Notes: generated from the sequence alone by a model not told the origin. A stretch of DNA of 64,000 nt from Dendrobium chrysotoxum (GCA_019925795.1 CM034300.1:51876873-51940872); one strand, 5' to 3'; counted from the stretch's first letter, positions 24,982-36,907 are shown. Program-made: numbers and translations.

Positions 24982-26381
24982 TGTTGCAAATATGGATTCA
25001 AGGATTATGATTTTGATGATAGCAAATATTTCTATTTCTTTTGAGTGCCTAACCTTTTAGGTTCACAAGATCAATTGCAATTCAAGCCAGCTCAAGATCG
25101 AGTCAGTTTGTTTGTATTTTAGGTTCAGTATAATTTTTTCATCTTTCTTGAGTCAAGTGTAATGTAATGGATCTACAAACTAAGTAACCTTGCACACACA
25201 CACAGAGGGTGAGAGTTTTAGTGAGTTAGTGTTTCAATTCAAAATTTTGTTCATATCATCCTGGATGATAGTCATATCATCATGGATGACCCATTGAAAA
25301 GAGAAACCTTATTAGGGCAGCCATATTAAGTCGGTCTGATTAGGACAATACGCTCAAATCAGAAATTCTTAGCCGCCAGACTATGTTAGGCAAGTTTTTC
25401 TTTTTAGAATTTTGGTCTAATTATCTCGAACGATATGTGTATTGTCCAGGATGATTCATTACAATCATACCTAAATTAGTCAGGTGATTAAGGAAAGTAT
25501 ATAAGGATTGATTGAATGATCACATCATCCTAGACGATCGCAAGATCATCTTGGATAATTATTAACAAATCCTTATCGTCTAATGCACTTCAGCTGGATG
25601 GCCCAAACTGTGTGCAGGATGATATTGGCATTTTTGAACTAATCATACAGGATGATAGAGATATCATCTTAGACGATCAAGTCATTTTGAGATCATCCAG
25701 TATAAGTTATCTTGGATGACCTGAACAGTGAGCCATATGATTTTGGGAATTTTTAAACTAATCATATAGGATGATAGAGATATCGTCCTGGACGATCAAG
25801 TCATTTTTTTTAAATCATCCAGGCTTTTCTCCTGGATGTCTCAAACTATCTTATAGACGATATTCTTAATTTGAACTAATCATCCAGGATGATCGCAGAA
25901 TTATCCCGGACAATCAGAACAGATTTTATCTTCTAATTATCTAGAAGAACCAGATCATCCAGGCCAAAAGGGTCTAATTTACATTGATCATACAAGATGA
26001 TCGAAGGATTGTCCTGGATGATCTTTGATGGCAAGTTGAAATTTAGGGCAATTTTTGAGCCCTCCTATTTAAGATCTCTCTTATTCAACTGTTGAGATCT
26101 TTTGCCGCTGTCCTTTCATCTGAGAGCATTGAGAAGGAGAGAGAAAGAGAGAGAGGATCTTGTGAGGGGGCATTTGTGAGGTGTTCATAAAGGTTGCTCC
26201 AAGTAAGGATCTGAGTCTAATTCTCCGGTCATCGTCTCTTGTCCTTTTGGTGTCTCTATGGAAGGATCGTCTGTAAGAAGATCAAGATTTTTTGCCTGCT
26301 TCAGGAGGAAGCGAAAGGAGCTAAGGTTCTCTGCCTGCTTCAGGAGGAAGCAACAGGAGATAAAGTTCTCTGCCTACTTTA
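24982..26381 (+). repeat. Sirevirus LTR D, interrupted by element G
   Basis: Begins TGTTGCAAATATGG, matching the outer end of B's LTR. Then a CA microsatellite (25191-25203), a long palindrome array with words like atcatccaggatgat (25250-26040), TATA box TATTTAAG (26066-26073), and leader repeats with GCTTCaggagGAAGC (26290-26381). It stops inside a leader repeat where G's LTR starts. The missing end should lie beyond 64000, after G's 3' LTR. Confidence 0.8.
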
Positions 26382-28830
26382 TGTTGACCTCATTTTTGTA
26401 TGAGATCAGTAGGACCCATCCAGACCCCTGATCAAATCCAGACCCCTGATCAAATCCTGACCCCAGATTAACACAACTTAAGACTAATCTAGACTCTAGG
26501 ATATTCCCTAGATTCAAGATCCCAATATCTATTCCAGATCCTGGGATTCTTCTAGACTCTAAATTCTTAGATCTACCCAGACTCTAGATCAGTCTAGGTC
26601 TTAGGTTTCTCCTAGACCTCAGATATATCTAGACCCTAGGATCTTCCTAGAATCTAGACTTTAGGTTCTATTCTAGATCCTAAGAACCTGCTAGATCCCA
26701 GACCTTAAGATTTCCTAGACTCTAGGATCTTCCTAGATTTCAGTCCCTAGGATCTACTCTGGACCCTAGGATTTCCCTAGATCAATTTAGATCTTAGGAT
26801 TCTCCTAGATCTTAGATCTATCCAGATCTCAAATCCATTCAAACTCCAGACCAGTCCAAGATTTAAATCAATCTATCAAAGACTCAAATCAATCCTGAGT
26901 TCAAGTCAATTCAAATCCCTGACCAATCCTAACCTTCAAACAACCCAGATTTAGTTGCTCCAGCCTCTGACCCGCTTTAATCCTATCTAATCATCTACGA
27001 TCACACAAATGATTATAAATGATTTAGATAGTTTAAACCCTATCATTCAAGCTCAAAATCCAGTTCAAAACCAGAAATCCAGATCAAATTCCAAGGCCAA
27101 AGGTCTAAGTCCTGAAAGCCTTTTCCAGTGAATCTTTGAACATTTCAAAACCCTATCAAATGACCTCTGATTCAGGATCTGTCAGTTCCATATTGATGTG
27201 ACATGTCTCTAGAGGCAACCCTCCAAATTTGAGCTCATTCTGAGGTCTCTAACCCCAGAAACTGAATTGAAATCCAAAGGCTGTAAAACCTTCAAATATT
27301 TACAGTCTATGCCACTAGACCTGCCACCCAGTGGATTTTGATCTTGGAGCTTTCTCCAAAGCTCCAAATCACTTCTAGACCCCTAATTATGACTCATTGA
27401 GCAAAAAACTGCATTTTTTTGGACTCAATTTGACCCTTAGTTGACTAGGGGTCAAAATGACCAAAATACCCCTATGGGGTGTAAGTGGTCATTTGAACCA
27501 AATGAGCTCCAAATTAAATGCAACCACCTCCAGCAAGTTTCAAATATCAAACCCAATCTATTGAACCCAGAACCAACCCCTGGGTCAACCTGGTTGACCA
27601 AGTCAACCTAGTTGACCTAGAAGGCCCATTAAGGGCCCAAATAGGTCATTTTGACCAAATGACCTCCCGAGACCTTGGGACCACCTCCATTGGTCTCCAA
27701 ATGTCAAACCAAATCTGTTGAACCCATTTCCAGGCCCTGAACCCACCTGGTTGACCAAGTCAACCAGGGTTGACCAAGTCAACCAGGGTTGACCTAAAAG
27801 GCCCATTAAGGGCCCAAACAGGTCATTGTGACCAAATGACCTCCCTAGACTTTGAGACCACCACCAGCAGGCTCAGAATATCATTTTGAACTGATTGGAC
27901 CCATCCCCTGACCCTGGGTCAACTTGGTTGACCAAGTCAACCTAGTTGACCCATTAGGCGCATTAAGGGCCTAAACAGGTCATTTGATCTAGATGACCCA
28001 TTTAAGCCTTGAAACCACTTCTATCAAACTCCATTCATCATTTCAGGCTTGTTGAGCTCAACCCATGACCCTGGGTCAACCTGGTTGACCAAGTCAACCT
28101 AGGTTGGCCAAATCAACCTTTAATCTTTTATACTTTGAATCAAGTTTTAATTAAAATCAAAACTTTCTCAAGCCTTTATGATCACTTCTTCTAATGATTG
28201 AAATTTGATTGGACCCATTGACCCAGTCAACAGTTGACTTAGTCAACTGAGTCCAACTCTAGTCAAAATTGACCTATTTGAATCAAATCAGTGACTCTTA
28301 GTCAATCAACTCAGTCAAAACCCATTAAGTCTTTGATTCCATTGTATTTTAGAATTTGATCACATTCAAATAGAATACAAGTCAAGTCCTAAGATTTTTA
28401 ACCAAAGTCAACTATATGTTTTGTCAAATGTCTTTTAGTTTGCCTATTTACTTATTTAATCCCTTCTAACTCCTTTCAAGTCATTTAATCTAGCCCTTGA
28501 AATCATCTTACTTCCACCTAAGCAGTCAAATTGAATGTTGACTAGTCAAACTAGTCAACAAGCCTTTCTAATTATCTTAGGTGGTCAAAAAAAAAATTTG
28601 GATTAAGCCTCATCCCTAGCTATCAAACCCCTCCAACCTATCAATCCAGCACCCAAAGATCTCTCTAAGGCCACCTTACTAGCCCATATGGCAAGTGGAC
28701 TAATCAATTTGTCAAATCAAGCTTAGGGAGTGGTCAAAGAGGGTCAAAACCCTTCTTAAGATTAATCTCTTCCTTCCTAAACCTCTCTAACAGTTTTAGG
28801 ATATTCTAGAACCTCTCTAGAATTCATCTC
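26382..28830 (+). repeat. 5' LTR of G, first part
   Basis: Aligns base by base with 57846-60228. In order: a degenerate array rich in CTAG (ctagaccctaggatcttcctag-like words, 26440-26860), then a stretch with five perfect GGTTGAC-caa-GTCAACC dyads (27592, 27749, 27768, 27926, 28083) and more than 25 TTGAC or GTCAA words. Compared with the 3' LTR it has one extra 19- to 22-bp dyad unit near 27768 and about 66 extra bases near 28590-28655. Small open frames here (27518-27806) are repeat artefacts. Confidence 0.9.
28826..28830. repeat. target site duplication of B, left copy
   Basis: atctc directly before LTR B. The same five bases follow B at 38665-38669. The uninterrupted 3' LTR of G has a single atctc at the matching site. 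Confidence 0.95.
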
Positions 28831-30532
28831 TGAAAGTTCGATAGGGATGTTAAGCCCTAGTGAACTAGTCCCGAGGCTAACCAAGAGAGGGGGGGTGAAT
28901 TGGTTATTTAAAAATTTTATGATAACAATGAAAATCTTTTTATAACGTGCAGTGGAAATGAATTAAAACAACGATGAAAAGATCAACCATAGATATTTAC
29001 CCAAGCAGTTAATATCAGAAAAGTAAAGTGCAAAACTGAATCAGAAAAGCAAACCAGATTTTATAGTGGTTCGGTCAACTTGACCTACGTCCACTCCCCG
29101 GAGCCTCCCCTCCGGGTATTGCACTAAACAAAAGTGTCTCTCCTTTTGCTCCCACAGCAAGGCGGAGAAGCCTGTACAAAAACCTCCTTTTCACCACACG
29201 GTGAGGCAGAGAACCCGACCTCCTTTCGCTTCCTCCTGAAGCAGGCAGAGAACCTTCGAACTCCTTTCGCTTCCTCCTGAAGCAGGCAGAGAACCTTCGA
29301 ACTCCTTTTGCTTCCACCTGAAGCGGGCAGAGAACCCCAGATCTTCTTGCGAACGATCCTCCCACGACGAACACCGACTAGACGAAAGACGACGAGTGGA
29401 GAAGACGACTCTGATCCGTGCTCGGAGCAACCTTAGTGAATCCCTCACTAACTCCCCCTCACAAGATCTTCTCTCTCTCTCCCAACTTTGTCTCTCTCTA
29501 GGGTTTCTCAGGGAAGGAAGGCAGCAAAAGATTTTTCCAAAAATTGGAAAAAGTTTTTTTTAAAGGAGGGCTTAAAATTTGCCCTAAATCTCAACTGGTC
29601 GGCCAAGATCGTCCAGGACGATCGATAGATCATCCTGTACGATCAGTTCAAATTCAGCTGTTTCAGCCTGAATGATTAGGCTCTTCTGGACGATTAGTAG
29701 AAAAAGTTGTTCATATCGTCCCGTACGATCCTGCGATCGTCTGGGACGATTAGTGCAAATCGAGGCAAATTGTCCAGGAGACAGTTCGGGTCGTCCAGAG
29801 AAATCTGTGCTGGATGATCAAAAAATGACTTGATCGTCCTGGACAATAGGGACATCGTCCTGTACGATTAGTTCAAAAAGGCCCTAAATCGTCCTGTACA
29901 CAGTTCGGGTCGTACAGCTGCAAAGCACTAGACGATCACGATCATCCTGGACGATCCTGCGATCGTCCAGGACGATGTGATCGTATCAATTAAACATTAA
30001 TTGCTTTCCTTAATTACCAGACTAATTTAGGCATGATTGTAGTGAATCGTCTAGGACGATACACGTATCGTCCGGGACGATCAGACCAAAATACTTAAAA
30101 TAAAACTTGTCTAACTTAATCTGGCGGCTGAGAATTTCTGATTTGGGCATATCATCCCGTACGATCCGAAGATCATCCAGGACGATCTGCTTAATCAGAC
30201 CCTCTTAACTTAGTCGCCCTAATTAGGGTTTCTATTTTAACTGGATCGTCCGGGATGATGTGGAGATCGTCCAGGGCGATCTGAACAAAATTTTAACAGA
30301 AACTCTAATTCACACAATCTCTCTCCTTGAGTGTGTGTGTGCAAGGTTACTTAGCTAGGGAATCAGTTACATTACAATTGACTCAATAAAAAGAAAAATC
30401 ATACATTTGACACACTTGGACCCGATCTTGAGTTGGCTTGAGTGGCTCGCGGTCTTTTGTGCCTGAAATAGATTAGCCAAGCAAAAACACACTGGAAACA
30501 TGTTTGTCATCATCAAAACCCGATTTGCAACA
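28831..30532 (-). repeat. 3' LTR of B
   Basis: tgaaagttcg to ttgcaaca. Contains a 7-G run near 28889, leader repeats (29195-29340) with hairpin GCTTC-aggag-GAAGC on the element strand, a weak TATA-like CCTTTAAAAAA (about 29553-29566, minus), a palindrome array with words such as atcgtccaggacgat (29603-30290) and a TG microsatellite (30331-30342). The 85-residue frame at 29191-29448 also exists at 37325-37582 only because LTRs are copies; its position makes it an upstream frame of the genomic RNA at best. Confidence 0.95.
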
Positions 30533-30546
30533 ATCTCCCCCTTTTC
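30533..30546 (-). other. polypurine tract of B
   Basis: Minus-strand GAAAAAGGGGGAGAT directly precedes the 3' LTR. A second tract (CAAAAGGGGGAGTC on the minus strand) lies at about 30696-30710, as in element C. Confidence 0.85.
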
Positions 30547-32051
30547 GATGATGGCAAACATTTGTAAAGTAGTCTGAAAATAAAATTAAACTAGGAGATC
30601 AAACACAACAAACATTTTTCCAAATTTTCATTTAACAATTAACACAATACAGGAACCATGACTCATAAAATAGAAACAGACACGCTACAACTGACTCCCC
30701 CTTTTGACATCACAAAAAGGAGGAGGGAAAAACAGAACACGGAAATAAAATATAAATAGAACAACTACAAAACAGGAAAATTAGAATTTTTCCTTGATTT
30801 TAGATTCAAAAACCAATGACAGGACGATTGACAGCGCTGAAATCCAGAAAAGGTTGGAAATAATCAACTTTCGTAACTCCGACCCCGGGCACCTTATCGA
30901 TGCAAACCTCTTTCAACACAAAAATCTGATTCAAAAGAAAAGACATTAGATTTGAAAAGAGATCCTTTCAAGCCTCGTTCCAGAAAAATATCTGATATAA
31001 TAGTGTTACAAAGTAAAAAATCAGAAATCGGGATTTTCAAAACTCAAGCTTTTGAAAATATTAAGTGGCGCACAGATTTCTCTAAGACATTTAACAATCT
31101 TAAAGGGAAGAAAGCTTGTTTTGGGCTCATTTTGTGCCTCTTTTTCAAATTGGTTGGCGCTTTGCGCATCTTTTGATTTTTGATACACTTTGTGTATCCA
31201 ATTTGGCAATTTCGCATCTTTTCAGTTTTGGGCTCATTTTATGCCTCTTTTTCAAATTATCTGGCGCACTACGCATCTTTTATAAGCTTTCTCCTTTTCA
31301 TAATCATTAAAGAGTCTCAGCTGTGAGATTATCTTCCAGACATAGGAGATGACTCTCCGCAGTAAGGAAGAACGATTCACAAAACAAAAGCCATACAACA
31401 TATGATAAATGCAATCACTTGGTTTAGAAAATCAAACTAATGACTCAAGACTTTGAAAAACACTATTGATATGAGGCAGATTACTATAGGAAGATAAAAT
31501 AATCTCTATTTCAAAAACTAACATTTTAATTTTGAAGAGGATTTTTATTCAAAAGAAACTACACACCAGTAAAGGAGTTAGAGGAAGAGAAACAATTATC
31601 AATGTTTCTTCCCTTTAACAGATTCAGCGAAGTCAATCACTGCTTACCAGCTTCCAAACCAAAACAAGGTAAAAACTCCCAGTCAAAAATTCAGATCATC
31701 AGAAGTAGTGAGCGGTGATCAGATCTTGAAAAGCATAAAATAGTAAGTGCAAGATATGAACCAGTAAATAAATAAAAACAGGTAGAAAATCACAGCAAAG
31801 TAAATACTCAAATCAAACTAATAGTAAGGCTGACACAGAAATCAGCAGAAGAAATAAAATCAACTGAAAGCAAATAATCCAACCAACACTAACTAACAGA
31901 AATCAGAAATCAGAATACCAAAACTAAATAACAGAAATCAGAAATCAGAATACCAAAACTAACTAACAGAAATCAGAAATCAGAATATGAAAACTAACTA
32001 ACAGAAATCAGAATACCAATCAGAACAATCATAAATCAGCAGTCATCACAA
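30547..32051 (-). other. 3' untranslated region of B
   Basis: No conserved protein. It holds a duplicated block of about 111 bp (ggctcattttgtgcctcttt at 31121 and its copy near 31231) and small hairpins: gcgc-ttt-gcgc (31156-31170) and gatacac-ttt-gtgtatc (31183-31199). A run of near-identical cagaaatcagaa words (31900-32040) follows pol. The short frames on both strands are likely accidental. Confidence 0.6.
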
Positions 32052-35000
32052 TCAAGCATTTATATCAATCACTCCTAATCTGGTTCTCAAAATGCTAAAT
32101 GAGTCAAAGGCCAGTGGTTTAGTGAATATGTCAGCCAGCTGATTTTTAGTTGCTATGTGATGTAGCTCAATGTCCCCTTTTGTAACATGGTCTAAGTGAT
32201 GCCTAATATCAATGTGTTTGGCCCTAGAATATTGGATTGGATTCTTAGAGATACAGATGGCACTAGTATTATCACACAAAACAGAAATTGTGCCAACAGG
32301 TACTCCTAAATCCAAGACTTGTTACTTTAACCAAAGAACTTGGGCCACACAACTCCCTAAGGCAATATACTCAGCTTCAGCAGTGGAAAGTGCAACTAAG
32401 TTCTGTTTTCTACTAGACCAGGAGACTAACGACTGTCCTATGAATTGATAAGTCCCAGAAGTACTCTTCCTATCCACCCTACACCCCACAAAATCAGAAT
32501 CAGAATATCCAATGATCTCAAAAGAGGTGCTGTGCCTAGGGTACCAAATTCCTAGGTTTAGGGTTCCTAAAAGATATCTAAGAATTCTCTTAACAGCAGT
32601 GAGGTGGGACTCTTTAGGATCAGCCTGAAACCTAGCACAAAGACAGACACTAAACATGATATCAGGTCGGCTAGCAGTCAGGTAAAGCAGTGAACCTATT
32701 ATCCCTCTATACTTTTTCTGATCAACAGATTTTCCATTTGAATCCTTATCTAACTGAACTAAGGAGGGCATGAGAGTATTGATTGTCTTGGCTTTGTCCA
32801 TTTCATATTTCTTCAAAATGTCCTTAGTGTATTTTGATTGATTGAGAAAGGTTCCATCATCCGTTTGCCTTATGCTAAACCCCAAAAAGTAAGACAATTC
32901 TCCCATCATACTCATCTCAAACTCCTTACTCATCGTTTTAGAAAACTCTTCACATAAATATTTATTAGAAGATCCAAAAATTATATCATCAATATAGATC
33001 TGGACAATGAGTAAGTCATCCCCTAATCTCCTCAGAAAAAGGGTGGTGTCTACGCTCCCCTTAACAAACTCTCTTTCTAACAGGAATGTGCTAAGCCTCT
33101 CATACCAAGCTCTGGGTGCCTGTTTCAATCCATATAAGGCCTTTTTTAATTTATAGACATGACTTGGATATTGGGAACTCTCAAAACCTAGGGGTTGTTC
33201 TACAAAAACATCTTCTTTAATTACCCCATTTAAAAAGGCACTCTTAACATCCATTTGAAACAGCTTAAATCCCTTATAACAGGCAAAGGCTAGTAGCACT
33301 CTAATGGCTTCCAATCTAGCTACAGGGGCAAAAGTCTCCTCAAAATCAATCCCTTCTATCTGATTATACCCCTTAGCCACCAATCTTACCTTATTTCTCA
33401 CCACCACACCAGAATCATTCATCTTATTCTTAAAGACCCACTTGGTTCCCACAATACTTTGATTTTTAGGTCTTTCTACTAACTCCCAAACATCATTCCT
33501 TACAAATTGATTCAATTCTTCCTGCATAGCTAAAATCCAAAATTCATCCCACAAGGCTTGATTGATGTTGGTGGGTTCAGTCATTGAGATAAAGGCAGAA
33601 TGGTTTACTTCCTTCCTAAGTCCATTCCTAGTCCTAACACCTTCAGAAAGGTCTCCTAAGATCAGTTCTTTAGGATGACTCGAAGAATATCTCCAATCTC
33701 TAGGCAAATCTGTTTGAGGTTCTACCCTTTCCTCCAAATTTGTATTTCTAACTCCTTGGGTAACCTCAATAATCTCTTCATCTTCAACTTCAGATCTAGA
33801 CTCCTTAGGATCAGATTCATCAAACACTACATGGGTTGTTTCTTCCACCACCAAAGTCCTCCTATTGAACACCCTAAAGGATTTCTCCACACTTGGATAT
33901 CCTAAGAACACTCCTTCATCAGATTTGGGGTCAAGTTTTCCTAAGGGTGACTTCCCATTATTCAGAATGAAAACCTTACAACCAAAGACATGGAGGTGGG
34001 ACAGATTTGGAGTTCTACCCTTAATGATCTCATAAGGTGTCTTGTTCAGTTTGACTCTCACATTCACCCTATTCAACACATAACAAGCAGTGTTCACCGC
34101 TTCAGCCCAAAAGTATTTTGGAAGTGAATACTCGGCAAGCATGGCTCTAGCGGCTTCCACTGAGGTCCTGTTCTTCCTTTCAGCTATCCCGTTCTGCTGA
34201 GGGGTCCTAGGAGCTGAAAAATTGTGACTAATCCCATGATCCTCACAAAAGCTTCCAAACCTTTCATTTTCAAATTCCCCTCCGTGATCACTATGGATGG
34301 TAATAATCTCACATCCTAACTTCTTCTGAATCCAAGTAGAGAAAGAACTAAGCTCATCAAATGACTCAGATTTATGTGACAAAAACTTAACCCAAGTGAA
34401 CCTCGAATAATCATCTACAATCACAAAACTATAGACTCTCCCCCCTAAGCTGGCAGTGCTAATGGGTCCAAAGAGGTCCATGTGAAGAACTTCTAAAGGT
34501 CTAGAGGTGCTAATGTCCTTAACAGAGTGAAAAGAGGACTGGACTTGCTTCCCCAACTGACAGGCATCACACAGGTGATCCTTAGTGAACTTAAGCTTGG
34601 GCACACCTCTAACTAAGTCCTTTTGGGTGACTCTCCTAAGGGTTTTCATACTGGCATGATACAATCTCCTATGCCATAACCAAGACTCATCAGCAGCAGT
34701 TTTTAAGCAAATTGAATTATCAGATTTAATGCTACTTACATCCAGCTTGTAGACATTATTGATCCTTTGCCCCTGCAAAACAACTTCATCATTTAAGCTT
34801 AAAATGCAGCCAATTGGCAGGAATTTGATGCTGTATCCCTTGTCACAGAGTTGACTGATGCTCAACAGGTTGTGTTTCAGTCTATCTACAAGCAAAACAT
34901 TATCAATCATAAAGTTCTTTGAATCACCAATTATACCTGTGCCTACCACCTTCCTGGTGGTGTTATCTCCAAGTGTAACTTTGCCTCCAGCTCTGGCCTC

Positions 35001-35096
35001 TAGCGAAATGAACTGATTTGTATCTCCAGTCATATGTCTAGAACATCCGCTGTCCAGGTACCACATGCTCTCACGAGGTCTTGTGTGAGAGCACAC
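32052..35096 (-). pseudogene. copia pol polyprotein of B (protease, integrase, RT, RNase H), one internal stop
   Basis: A single frame of about 1014 codons. Residue numbers from 35096: protease D15-S16-G17; pre-integrase zinc H142, H147, C176, C179; integrase catalytic D207, D270, E306 with the D-x35-E spacing of the family; RT D616 in QMDVKSAFLNG and YIDD 701-704; RNase H D866 and E907 (STAEAEYIAL), continuing with LCDNTSAI after the stop. One in-frame TAA (32322-32324) after LWLK, most simply from CAA, removes the last 90 residues, including part of RNase H. The true N-terminus is unclear: 35096 is GTG and a TAG lies just before it at 35097-35099. Pol is offset by minus one from gag. It would cut, integrate and copy the element. 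Confidence 0.9.
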
Positions 35097-35107
35097 CTAC
35101 AAAAGTA

Positions 35108-36907
35108 TCAAACGTCAGTCTTAGGAACCCAAACAGGTTTGGGTTCCTTCTTATGAAAAGAAGAATGCAATGCATGCGTGCTGTGCTGTGAAACAGGCAG
35201 TTTGGGTTTCCACACCCAATGTGTACTACGGTGAACAGTGCAGGTGTGAGAAATATGTCCTAACATGCCACATGAAAAACATCTAACACCAGGAAAAGGG
35301 TTAACTAATCTACGTGGATGATAATGCCTCTTCCTAGATGCATATGAAACATGCTTTGAAGAACTTGCAACAGATTTTTCAAAAGGTGGCGGTGCATAAA
35401 ACTGTTCAAAAGTAGGCGGTGTTTTGTTCTTTTCAAAAGCACTGATCTTTACCTTCAAAAACTCATTTTCTTTCTTTAAACATGCAATTTCAAATTTCAA
35501 GGTTCCACTGCTACTTTCTACTTCACATGCCATTATATCTAACTCCTTAAAAGCTCTTTCTAAGTCCACATGTGTAGTTTTCAATGAATCATACTCAGAC
35601 ACTAAATCAGAATATTTTTTATTCAACTCATCGAATACATCAAGCAAAGATATGTGATTTGAATCAAGTGTGGAATGATCTTTAACTACAGAATCATGCT
35701 CTTTTTGTAAAGTTAAGTAATCTAATTTCAAACTTGCATGAGTTTTCTTAAGCTTCCTATACGATGTATGAATTCTTTTAGAAACTTCAAATAATTGATC
35801 GTAGGTAAGCTCATATACCTCTTCCTGATCCGACTGACCAGGGTGATCATCAGCCATAAGACACAAGTTTGTTTCCTCCTCTTCAGCTTCAGTCTCAGAA
35901 GAGTCGGATGCAGAGTCTGCCCAGAACGCCTTCTGAATCCGCTTCTTGTCCTTTCTGAACTTTGGTTTCTCCTCACCCTTCTCCTTGCTTGGGTGAGCTT
36001 TAAGTGTAGGTCATTCAGCCTTTATGTGTCCAGGCTTCCTGCATTCAAAATAAACAGATTCAGATGAACTCTTAAAATTTTTATTGGACTTACCCTTGTT
36101 CCACTTCTGATAGTTCTTATGTTTCTTCCTTAGAAAGCTTTTGAATTGCCTTGTGATTAAGGCAACATCATCGCTATCAGACCCGGAAGTGCTAGCATCT
36201 GAATCCTTGGCCATTAGTGCCACTGTCTTCTCTTTCTTGCGTTCACCTGCATCAAGTTGCCTTTGGTTCACCCCTTGCTCGTAAGCAATAAGTGATCCAA
36301 GTAAGCTGTCAATAGAGTAAGTGTTTAAATCTTTAGATTCAGTAATAGTAGTAATCTTAGCATCATAAGAAGCAGGCAAACATCTTAGAATTTTGTTCAC
36401 TCTTTCGTAGTTAGTAAGTTCTTGCAAAGAGGTAACAATCTGAGTGAACCTTGTGTACATTTCTGAAATAGTCTCACTAGGTTTCATGCGAAAAAGTTCG
36501 TAATCATGTAACAAGATGTTTAACCTAGACTGTTTGACTTTAGTTGTACCTTCGTATGTTATGCATAATCTATCCCAGATTTCCTTTCCCGTTGTACAAG
36601 TAGAAACACGCATATAGTCTTCAGATTTTAAAGCACAAAAGAAATAGTTCAAGCATTTTGCATTTAACTGTGCTAAATCACGATCATCAAACATCCAATT
36701 AGTAAAAGGCAGTTCAGTTTTCACATTGTTAATCAGTCTAAAAGGTGGTTCGTATCCGTCCTTAACTAACATCCACATGCGATAATCAATAGACTGTAGA
36801 AAAGTAGACATGCATGTTTTCCAAAAATCAAAAGGAATATTATCAAACAACGGTGGTCTTGTAATAGAATATCCTTCAGCAGTATTACGATTATTACAGT
36901 TAGCCAT
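35108..36907 (-). pseudogene. Sirevirus gag of B, one internal stop
   Basis: 599 codons in one frame. Start at 36907, 41 bases downstream of the primer site. Residues about 1-230 form the UBN2-type gag core (LLHDYELFRMKPSETISEMY, LRCLPASYDAKITTI). Around 285-299 is a first zinc knuckle: its first cysteine is tyrosine and its last codon is TGA (36011-36013), so it is dead and the protein ends there. Past the stop: an acidic stretch, a long coiled coil (about residues 360-490, Leu/Lys/Glu heptads such as YRKLKKTHASLKLDYLTLQK) and a second, intact knuckle CFSCGMLGHISHTC. The coiled coil between two knuckles is typical of Sirevirus gag. A C-terminal WVPKT motif precedes the final TGA at 35108. 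Confidence 0.9.

Noticed and set aside
27518..27806. Two overlapping frames on both strands, also at 59001-59204
   Set aside because: They come from GGTTGAC repeats in the LTR of G; the protein is low-complexity and has no known features.
29191..29448. 85-residue frame repeated at 37325-37582, arginine- and serine-rich
   Set aside because: It lies in the transcribed leader part of the LTR and occurs twice only because LTRs are copies. The matching part of A, C, D and E keeps DNA similarity but not one protein frame.
31900..32040. Satellite made of cagaaatcagaa words
   Set aside because: Only a few units right after pol of B; better seen as local slippage in the 3' region.
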